From NCBI GenBank assembly GCA_028717165.1, contig JAQUOK010000121.1, positions 1-7,789 on the forward strand: a stretch of 7,789 nucleotides of DNA. The letters are read 5' to 3'. This DNA is from Victivallaceae bacterium (GTDB lineage: Bacteria > Verrucomicrobiota > Lentisphaeria > Victivallales > Victivallaceae). The notes below the pieces were generated by a model that saw nothing but the letters and a program-made list of their open reading frames with translations, did no database searches and was not told where the DNA came from. The position numbers and the translations under genes are program-made. Shown here in pieces: positions 1 through 4,730 of this stretch. Each line of letters starts with the position of its first letter. The stretch's first letter is position 1.

Positions 1-2
1 GT

Positions 3-22
3 CACGGCTGTCCGCAGCCGTG
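3..22. repeat. Perfect 8-bp hairpin with TCCG loop
   Basis: CACGGCTG (3-10) pairs perfectly with CAGCCGTG (15-22) around a 4-base TCCG loop. The stem is GC-rich and no T-tract follows on the plus strand, so it is not a typical intrinsic terminator. It is the first of a series of hairpins in this intergenic stretch and may belong to a structured RNA or a palindromic repeat unit whose left part lies outside the window. Confidence 0.6.
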
Positions 23-37
23 CGTCCCGCAAGGTTA

Positions 38-57
38 CGCCCCTGGGGATAGGGGCG
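38..57. repeat. Perfect 7-bp GC-rich hairpin
   Basis: CGCCCCT (38-44) is the reverse complement of AGGGGCG (51-57), leaving a 6-base loop GGGGAT. It lies 15 bases after the hairpin at 3-22. No T-tract follows, so a terminator role is not supported. Confidence 0.55.
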
Positions 58-86
58 GCTGCATCGTTTTCCATGTTGCCCAAGCC

Positions 87-155
87 AAAGGTGCAGGGTA
101 AGGCGCAGAGGGGCCTTGGTGGGCTAGAAGCCCACCAAAAAAAAGAAAGCGCAAA
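87..155 (+). repeat. Dispersed intergenic repeat, copy A
   Basis: This 69-base segment matches, in reverse complement, the 62-base segment at 3846-3907. The match has two blocks in the same order. The first starts AAAGGT, has one G/A difference, then 16 identical bases (94-109). The second is CCAAAAAA followed by GAAAGCGCAAA (145-155). Between the blocks, copy A carries a 9-bp hairpin (116-138) that copy B lacks. Both copies lie outside genes. Two copies in 7.8 kb suggests a repeat family dispersed in this genome, like REP-type elements, but no copy number can be given from this window. Confidence 0.7.
116..138. repeat. Perfect 9-bp hairpin inside repeat copy A
   Basis: TTGGTGGGC (116-124) is perfectly complementary to GCCCACCAA (130-138) with a 5-base TAGAA loop. 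An A-tract follows it on the plus strand, so on the minus strand a T-tract precedes the stem; neither orientation gives the stem-then-T-tract order of an intrinsic terminator. The hairpin is missing from copy B, so it is the variable part of the repeat. Confidence 0.65.
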
Positions 156-235
156 TGGCCGGAAATAAGAATGTAGATTTTATGGCACAAAGTGCAGAAG
201 ATGCCAAAAAGTGTCCTCTCGGTTTATTTGCGCTT
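147..235. repeat. Long-range 10-bp inverted repeat enclosing 69 bases
   Basis: AAGCGCAAAT (147-156) and ATTTGCGCTT (226-235) are perfect reverse complements, and two G-T pairs could extend the stem inward. The enclosed 69 bases can form a smaller stem, TGGCA (183-187) with TGCCA (202-206), or alternatively GCAC with GTGC around AAA (185-195). The left arm coincides with the right end of repeat copy A. This could be a second module of the same repeat family or a folded RNA; the sequence does not decide between them. Confidence 0.5.
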
Positions 236-290
236 GTAAATTATCAGCTTGCGCCTATCGTAAATACGAAATTCAAGTTTGGGAAATTAA

Positions 291-1128
291 ATGATTGATT
301 TAAGCGGAACATTATCTTATCTGCCTGGCGGCAAGGTTAAAGAACTGGAACTGATAACCCGGCGGATAATCGATACCGGAAAAGCGGAGATCATTCTTCT
401 TTACGGTTCGTATGCCAGGGGAAATTACCGGGGCCAAGAGTGACTATGACATTCTGGCGATAAGTTCAGATATTAATTCCCGGAATGCGCTGCGCTCGAA
501 ATTGTCGGGATTGTTCGATGATATCGAAATGTCCGTACAGGTGATCGCTGAAGAGATCGGTTTTGTGAATAGAAAACTTGCGGATAACCAGTTCTTTTTT
601 ACCGATATAAAACGCGAAGGCAAAATCCTTTATGATTCCGGCAAATATAAATTGTCTGTCCCGAAAGATATGTCTCCGACCCATAGACGGGAAATTGCGG
701 AAGAAGATTTTAAAATGTGGTTTGGAACAGCGAAAAAAATATTGGACTCGGTAAGAAGTGATGCCAGACTTGCTGCGTTTGATCTTCAACAGGCAGTAGA
801 AATGTGTTATAAAACTGTAGAAATGGTTTTCAGCCATTACATTCCTTATGAGCACCGGTTAATAATTTTAAGGGAACGCGCGGCAAAATTTGATGACCGG
901 ATAAAAGAAGTTCTGCCTTATGAAACCAGGGAACAGCAGGAATTATTCAATCAACTGGATCTTGCCTATATCGGGGCGCGTTACATGAGTGAAAATGAGT
1001 TTTCAGTAAGTAAAAAACCATTAACTTACTGGACCCAAGAAGCAAAGAAAATGCTTGATTTGACCGAAACGATCTGCCGGGAAAAAATTGAGACGCTGAA
1101 GATTATTGAACAGGAAGTGAAATTATAG
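291..1128 (+). pseudogene. Nucleotidyltransferase-HEPN fusion protein, frameshifted
   Basis: The frame opens at the ATG at 291 (weak GGGA six bases upstream), encodes GSYARG at residues 39-44, then hits a TGA at 441-443. The expected continuation, SDYDI, is in the +1 frame, which stays open to the stop at 1126-1128. Dropping one G from the GGGG run at 430-433 restores a 278-residue protein. In it, GSYARG plus the D51/D53 pair form the metal and nucleotide-binding motif of the MNT nucleotidyltransferase fold. Residues of about 137-260 form a helical HEPN domain ending in the typical YIGARY segment. No RNase-type HEPN motif (R, 4-6 residues, H) is visible. Such proteins are related to MNT-HEPN toxin-antitoxin modules, usually encoded by two genes; the substrate is unknown. 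The downstream frame also has an ATG at 412, but starting there loses the GS motif, so it is not the true start. The shift may be a sequencing error or real decay. Confidence 0.85.
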
Positions 1129-1145
1129 TATGAATTTGCACGGCC

Positions 1146-1174
1146 TTGATTTGCCGGTTTTAGCAAGTTATATT
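1146..1174 (+). promoter_or_regulatory. Putative sigma-70 promoter of the toxin-antitoxin pair
   Basis: A TTGATT box (1146-1151, 4 of 6 consensus bases) and a TATATT box (1169-1174, 5 of 6) are separated by 17 bases. They lie in the 79-base gap between the nucleotidyltransferase-HEPN gene and the antitoxin start at 1208, about 33 bases before the ATG. Position and spacing fit a promoter for the antitoxin-toxin operon. The assignment rests on consensus alone. Confidence 0.45.
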
Positions 1175-1207
1175 AGGAATGAAATCTAAATAGTGGAGAT
1201 TTAAATA

Positions 1208-1429
1208 ATGACTATGTTTAAGGAAATCGAAAACAAGGCAATGCAGTTGACGTCTATGGAGCGGGGTCACCTTGTTCATGATTTAATTCTCAGCTTTGAC
1301 CGGGCCGACAACTATCCTGATGACTACGAAAAAGAAATTCAAAGAAGGATAACAAATATTAAATCCGGAACGGCAAAAGGGACTCCCGCTAATCAGGTTT
1401 TCTCATTTATTGAGAATAAACATGTATGA
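1208..1429 (+). CDS. Antitoxin, addiction module component (Unstab_antitox) family
   Basis: This small 73-residue protein is probably the labile antitoxin that binds and neutralises the toxin encoded directly after it. The N-terminal half is helical with a MERGHLVHDLI segment (about residues 17-27), matching the 'ppeERxxLaexLl' pattern of this family. The C-terminal half carries the family signature EIQRRITNIKSG (43-54) and a GTPANQVF segment (58-65), the usual toxin-binding tail. A good GGAG (1195-1198) sits 9 bases before the ATG at 1208; a second ATG at 1214 is less well spaced. The stop overlaps the toxin start in an ATGA (1426-1429), a typical translationally coupled pair. Base composition is AT-rich (33% GC in the 60 bases from 1201), unlike the transporter and carB genes, consistent with horizontal acquisition. 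Antitoxins of this type often repress their own promoter, but no DNA-binding domain is obvious here. Confidence 0.82.
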   Translation: MTMFKEIENKAMQLTSMERGHLVHDLILSFDRADNYPDDYEKEIQRRITNIKSGTAKGTPANQVFSFIENKHV

Positions 1430-1739
1430 AAAAAGTAATATTTCTTGAAGAAGCAAAAGCGGAACTTATAAACATCGTTGATTATTATGAACAGATTTAC
1501 TCTGGTCTGGGTTTGGATTTTGAACAGGAGGTTAAAAAAGTTCTTGATTTAATTGTAAAATTTCCTGACGTTTGCCCGGCGCTTAAAGATGGCACTAAAC
1601 GTATGTCAACGCATCGTTTCCCGTATCAAGTGATATTTTCTCTTCCGGAACCGTTCTCTGGATTATAGCTGTAGCACATCATAAAAGGTTTCCAGCTTAT
1701 TGGAAAGACAGGTTAAAATCCGAGTTGGAAACTCGCTGA
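1426..1739 (+). pseudogene. ParE/RelE-family toxin, frameshifted near the C-terminus
   Basis: The first part reads as a RelE/ParE-superfamily toxin: FLEEAKAELINIVDYYE (residues 6-22) is the usual first helix and HRFPYQVIF (63-71) the usual central strand. The frame then ends early at 1666-1668, giving 80 residues. The missing tail, IIAVAHHKRFPAYW, lies intact in another frame from about 1659 to the stop at 1737-1739. It is the hallmark AVAHxxRxPxYW C-terminus of ParE toxins. Adding one base near 1640-1649, for example a third C at 1645-1646, joins both parts into a normal 104-residue protein. Relatives act on ribosome-bound mRNA (RelE) or DNA gyrase (ParE); which applies here cannot be told. 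As written the toxin would lack its last strand and probably be inactive. Its ATG overlaps the antitoxin stop by 4 bases. Confidence 0.85.
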
Positions 1740-1771
1740 AAAAGCCGAAGTAAAGCTATTGGAAATACTGT

Positions 1772-3037
1772 ATGAACTTAAAAACTGAATTTTTTCTGGC
1801 CAGACGCTATTTGCGGCCTAAACGGAACGCGGTTTCCGTGATTACCTGTATTTCGGTGATCGGCGTACTGCTGGGCGTCGCGGTGCTTATCGTGGTGCTT
1901 TCCGTTATGACCGGTTTTACCGACCTGATGCGGGAAAAACTCCTTGCGGTCGGCGCTCACGTCCAGATCGACAGCCCTTATTATAAATGCATTCAGCCCG
2001 ACCGCGCCGTCGACGCTTTAAAGGCCCATCACGCCCGGCCGGCTGCAATCGTCAATTCCCCGGCCCTGCTGCAATACAACCGGCAGCTTCTGCCGAAATA
2101 CATAATGGGCGTATATCCTGAGCAGATCGACAAACAGATGAATATCAAAAAAATGCTGATTGCCGGGAAATTCGAACTCAGGAAAAATGAAATCGTCATC
2201 AGCCGGTATACCGCTTCTCAGCTCGGACTCCGGCTCGGCAGCAAAGTGCTTGTCCATTCTCCCGAAAAACTTCTCAAACTGGTTGATTTCAAAAAGGACA
2301 ACCGGATTGTCATGAAAAAAACCGATGAAGTCTGTCTGCCCTCGGAATTTACCGTTGCGGGAATCTACTCGCTCGGAAAAAGGGATTTTGACGCGTCGGT
2401 AATGTTCATCAGTCTGGACGATGCTGACGATCTCTTTCTTTTCGACTGGGGCATGGCTACCGCCGTTTACGGCTGGATAGACAATCCCGACAATATCGAC
2501 GCCCTGGCGGAAAAATTGCGGGATGAGCTGCCGGGAACCAGGGTGCGCACCTGGAAAGATCTGAACGAGGATCTGCTCAATGTCCTGATGGTGGAAAAAA
2601 ACATGATGTTCTTCCTGCTGATCTTCATTGTTCTGGTGGCGGCGTTCAGCATTACCAACACCCTGATTACCATGGTCTTTCAAAAAACCCGTGAGATCGG
2701 GCTGCTGAAAGCCCTGGGGGCGACTTCCGCCATGGTCATGAGGATTTTTATTCTGCAGGGCATGTTTGTCGGGATTGCCGGCAGTCTGCTCGGTACCCTG
2801 ACGGGGGGCGTGGTGATTTACTGGCGCAACAGCATTCTGCATTTTTCCTCCAGCGTCCTGAAAATAAACCTGTTTCCGCCGGAGTTTTATTATTTTGACG
2901 GGCTTCCGGCTAAAATAATTGTCGGAGACGTTTTGATCGTAATCGCGGTGACCATAGTTCTGTGTACGGTCGGCGGCATAATTCCCGCCTGGCGCGCCGC
3001 AAAACTGGATCCGGCAAAAGCCCTGCGTAACGAATGA
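1772..3037 (+). CDS. Lipoprotein-releasing ABC transporter permease, LolC/LolE family
   Basis: This 421-residue inner-membrane protein is the permease of a Lol-type transporter, which extracts mature lipoproteins from the inner membrane and hands them to the periplasmic carrier LolA. The N-terminus (FFLARRYLRPKRN) and first membrane segment (about 22-48) are typical of the family. A large periplasmic domain follows (about 50-275), then three membrane segments (about 278-302, 322-350, 382-404) of the FtsX/MacB-like fold. The cytoplasmic loop KTREIGLLKALGA (305-317), which contacts the ATPase, and the C-terminal PAWRAAKLDPAKALR (405-419) are well conserved. The length matches LolC (about 400) and LolE (about 415). 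Only one permease gene is next to the ATPase, so it may act as a homodimer (LolF-like), or its partner may be elsewhere. The start has a weak GGAAA 6 bases upstream. It lies 32 bases after the end of the restored toxin gene, with no convincing promoter between. Confidence 0.88.
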   Translation: MNLKTEFFLARRYLRPKRNAVSVITCISVIGVLLGVAVLIVVLSVMTGFTDLMREKLLAVGAHVQIDSPYYKCIQPDRAVDALKAHHARPAAIVNSPALLQYNRQLLPKYIMGVYPEQIDKQMNIKKMLIAGKFELRKNEIVISRYTASQLGLRLGSKVLVHSPEKLLKLVDFKKDNRIVMKKTDEVCLPSEFTVAGIYSLGKRDFDASVMFISLDDADDLFLFDWGMATAVYGWIDNPDNIDALAEKLRDELPGTRVRTWKDLNEDLLNVLMVEKNMMFFLLIFIVLVAAFSITNTLITMVFQKTREIGLLKALGATSAMVMRIFILQGMFVGIAGSLLGTLTGGVVIYWRNSILHFSSSVLKINLFPPEFYYFDGLPAKIIVGDVLIVIAVTIVLCTVGGIIPAWRAAKLDPAKALRNE

Positions 3038-3046
3038 GGATAAAAA

Positions 3047-3736
3047 ATGACGGCAAAAAATGATATACATATCGAGGCGCGGCAGGTTTCCAAATCCTAC
3101 TTCATCGGAAAAAAGGAAGTCAGAGTCCTCCAGGACGTGAACTGGCGGATAAAGCGCGGTTCCTGGACCGCACTTCTGGGCGCTTCCGGGAGCGGCAAGA
3201 CGACTCTCCTGAATCTTCTGGGTACGCTGGAAAGACCGGATGCCGGGAATGTCATCTGCCAGGGGATCGACTATAAAAATCTCTCGAACCGCCAGGCGGC
3301 GAAATTCCGGACGAGTTCCATCGGTTTTATATTTCAGTCCTATCAAATGCTGCCGGAATTGACGGTACTGGAAAACGTCGCCCTGCCGGCAATGATCAAC
3401 TCTGTTTCCGGCGGCGAATACAAACGGCGGGCGGAAGAGCTGTTATGCAGGGTCGGCCTTGCCGACCGTCTGAAACACCGTCCCGATGAGCTTTCCGGCG
3501 GCGAACAGCAGCGGGCGGCGATAGCGCGGGCCCTGATAAACAAACCCTCTCTGATCCTGGCCGACGAACCGACCGGCAATCTGGATTCCAAAACCGGGAC
3601 AGGTATCCTTGACCTTTTCCGGCAGCTTCACGATGAAAGATCCGGGCGTACGATCATTATGATAACTCATGATGAGAAAGTCGCTTCTCTTTCTGACTCC
3701 ATAGCGACCCTTGCCGACGGCAGGATAATGGTATAA
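3047..3736 (+). CDS. lolD: Lipoprotein-releasing ABC transporter ATP-binding protein LolD
   Basis: This 229-residue cytoplasmic ATPase powers the Lol transporter by ATP hydrolysis, working with the permease encoded just upstream. All ABC motifs are intact: Walker A GASGSGKTT (45-53), Q-loop glutamine Q97 followed by MLPELTVLENVALP, signature LSGGEQQR (149-156), Walker B LILADEPTGNLD (169-180, catalytic E174) and switch histidine H208. The Q-loop segment and DEPTGNLD are shared by the LolD/MacB/FtsE group; the LolC/E partner makes LolD the best name. The start is well set: GAGGA (3036-3040) overlaps the permease stop codon and sits 6 bases before the ATG, and the two genes are only 9 bases apart, so they form a translationally linked operon. 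No intrinsic terminator with a T-tract was seen after the stop. Length is normal for LolD. Confidence 0.9.
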   Translation: MTAKNDIHIEARQVSKSYFIGKKEVRVLQDVNWRIKRGSWTALLGASGSGKTTLLNLLGTLERPDAGNVICQGIDYKNLSNRQAAKFRTSSIGFIFQSYQMLPELTVLENVALPAMINSVSGGEYKRRAEELLCRVGLADRLKHRPDELSGGEQQRAAIARALINKPSLILADEPTGNLDSKTGTGILDLFRQLHDERSGRTIIMITHDEKVASLSDSIATLADGRIMV

Positions 3737-3995
3737 TAGTCGTTACTGAAAAAGTCTATTTTGCTCCATAATCGGGGCAGTAAAGCCGACGCTTACAGTT
3801 GTACGCGCACCTGAAACTAACGAAGAGTATGGACAAAAGAAACTGTTTGCGCTTTCCTCTCCTTTTTTGGTCGGCCCCCCCTCTTCTGCGCCTTACCCTG
3901 TACCTTTATCTCTGCTTTGCGTCTGAAATCCAAAGCGCTTCGCGCAAAAATAACTGAGGAATCCGTCTGCGCTAGAAAGCAAATTGGCATAAAGC
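3737..3995. other. Convergent intergenic region between lolD and the PEBP gene
   Basis: The 259 bases between the converging lolD and PEBP genes contain no plausible gene. The right half (3846-3948) holds repeat copy B and its flanking short palindromic arms. A weak bulged stem, GTAA(a)GC (3780-3786) with GCTTAC (3791-3796), lies in the left half, but no T-tract follows, so it is not called as a terminator. No strong intrinsic terminator could be recognised for either gene; the palindromic repeat may serve that role, which is inference. Confidence 0.55.
3846..3907 (-). repeat. Dispersed intergenic repeat, copy B (inverted)
   Basis: Read on the minus strand this segment starts AAAGGTACAGGG and ends GAAAGCGCAAA, matching copy A at 87-155 in the same order. 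Sixteen bases are identical (3885-3900 here, 94-109 there), as are the 11 bases of 3846-3856. It differs by having seven G's instead of four and by lacking the 9-bp hairpin of copy A. On its outer side, TTTGCGC (3846-3852) can pair with GCGCAAA (3942-3948), so the copy lies inside a 103-base imperfect palindrome. A 6-bp stem GCTTTG/CAAAGC (3914-3919, 3931-3936) lies just beyond it. Confidence 0.7.
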
Positions 3996-4538
3996 TTATT
4001 TTTCTTCGTAAGTGCCGGTAATGGAAGCCTGGGCCAGAATTTTTCCCGCCAGTAAACGCAGCAGGGCTTTTTCGGACAATTTCTGCTTTGGCGGCTTAAT
4101 GCCTGCCTTCTTCAGCGCATAAATCGTAAAAACGTATTGGTGAACACCGGTTCCGGGCGGGGGCATCGGGCCTCCCCAGCCTTTCAGTTTGAATGAATTC
4201 TGCAATTCCGTTGCCCCTTTCGGCATGCTGCCGCAGGAAGCTTCCTCTTCAAGCGAGCTGACTTTTTCCGGAATATTGATCACCATCCAGTGTACCCAGC
4301 GGTGTGCTACCGGATGAATATCGATACAGGTTATGACAAATGATTTGGTTTCCGGGGGCGCGTTGAACCAGCTGAGCTGGGGAGAGGTGTTATCGCCGCC
4401 CGCAGCTTTAGTAAATTCTGTTGGGATCGCACCGTTATTTTTGAAGCTTTTTGAGGTAAGCGTGAAACTTTTCGTTTCGGCAAAAGCCATTCCCGAAAAT
4501 ATAAGCGATAATGCAACCGCCATGAAAAATTTTTTCAT
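3996..4538 (-). CDS. Secreted YbhB/YbcL-type PEBP family protein
   Basis: This 180-residue protein belongs to the phosphatidylethanolamine-binding protein family (bacterial YbhB/YbcL, 'Raf kinase inhibitor-like'). Residues 1-20 are a classic Sec signal peptide: two lysines, a hydrophobic core, and cleavage predicted after AFA (18-20), so the mature protein is probably periplasmic. Family motifs follow in order: NTSPQLSW (50-57); CIDIHPVAHRWVHWMVINIP (71-90), whose Asp and His residues line the anion-binding pocket; GWGGPMPPPGTGVHQYVF (120-137), the GxxPPxGxHxY signature; and IYALKK (139-144). The mature length of about 160 residues is normal. The bacterial proteins bind small anionic ligands in vitro, but their physiological role is poorly known, and no pathway can be inferred here. 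The start is supported by GAGGT (4547-4543) 4 bases upstream and a strong promoter. It lies downstream of carB on the same strand but has its own promoter, so an operon is unlikely. Confidence 0.9.
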   Translation of the reverse strand: MKKFFMAVALSLIFSGMAFAETKSFTLTSKSFKNNGAIPTEFTKAAGGDNTSPQLSWFNAPPETKSFVITCIDIHPVAHRWVHWMVINIPEKVSSLEEEASCGSMPKGATELQNSFKLKGWGGPMPPPGTGVHQYVFTIYALKKAGIKPPKQKLSEKALLRLLAGKILAQASITGTYEEK

Positions 4539-4556
4539 AATTACCTCGTTAAAAAT

Positions 4557-4574
4557 AATTGAATTCCGTCAATT
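4557..4574. repeat. Inverted repeat at the predicted transcription start of the PEBP gene
   Basis: AATTGA (4557-4562) pairs with TCAATT (4569-4574) around a 6-base loop; an alternative register, GAATT (4561-4565) with AATTC (4571-4575), is also possible. It sits at about +1 to +18 of the predicted PEBP transcript. It could be an operator or a weak 5' leader hairpin, or chance in AT-rich DNA. Confidence 0.3.
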
Positions 4575-4580
4575 CTTTTC

Positions 4581-4609
4581 ATTTTACATTATCGCAGTGG
4601 ATTTGTCAA
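4581..4609 (-). promoter_or_regulatory. Near-consensus sigma-70 promoter of the PEBP gene
   Basis: On the minus strand a perfect TTGACA (-35 box, 4609-4604) is followed after exactly 17 bases by TAAAAT (-10 box, 4586-4581, 5 of 6 consensus bases). Transcription would start near 4574, leaving a leader of about 36 bases that contains the GAGGT ribosome-binding site before the start codon at 4538. This is the strongest promoter-like sequence in the window and indicates constitutive or high basal expression under a housekeeping sigma factor. Confidence 0.75.
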
Positions 4610-4730
4610 TAGTTTTAATTTCGAGCAGTATTTTATTACGCTTTTTTATGAGCACGAACAACATTTATTGCCGGCGCTTTCGGAGAAACCGCCCTGCCTC
4701 GTTAATAATGAAAGAGACGTACAGCAACCG

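Larger units (their letters stand above)
1..290. other. Hairpin-rich intergenic region with no supported gene
   Basis: No recognisable protein or known RNA family was identified here. The stretch holds three short perfect hairpins (3-22, 38-57, 116-138), a long-range 10-bp inverted repeat (147-156 with 226-235) and one copy of a repeat that recurs inverted at 3846-3907. Two short open frames cross it. One runs in from the left edge and ends at 168 (55 codons, very basic). The other runs from an ATG at 155 to a stop at 296-298 (47 codons). Neither has a good Shine-Dalgarno sequence or resembles a known family. A short palindrome (258-269, TCGTA-aa-TACGA) lies 21 bases before the ATG at 291 and could be an operator or chance. 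The function of the whole stretch is unknown. Confidence 0.6.

Noticed and set aside
116..144. Hairpin next to an A-tract as an intrinsic terminator
   Set aside because: On the plus strand the stem is followed by A's, and on the minus strand the T-tract comes before the stem, so neither strand has the stem-then-T order needed.
1..168. Open frame running in from the left edge, 55 codons to a TAA at 166-168
   Set aside because: The translation is basic and low in complexity, runs through the hairpins and the repeat, and matches no family I know; a stop-free run of this length in GC-rich DNA is not rare. A partial gene from upstream cannot be fully excluded.
412..1128. Treating the ATG at 412 as the real start of the nucleotidyltransferase gene
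   Set aside because: It would remove the GSYARG nucleotide-binding motif, which is encoded just upstream in the other frame; a frameshift explains the data better.
2018..3346. Long open frame of 442 codons on the minus strand opposite the permease and ATPase genes
   Set aside because: It lies antisense to two genes with clear family motifs, and its translation is rich in H, Q, R, G and P with no recognisable domain, as expected for a shadow frame.
3936..3950. GCGC-TTC-GCGC stem followed by AAAAA as a terminator of lolD or the PEBP gene
   Set aside because: The stem is only 4 bp, and the following tract is A on the plus strand and short T on the minus strand; too weak to call.
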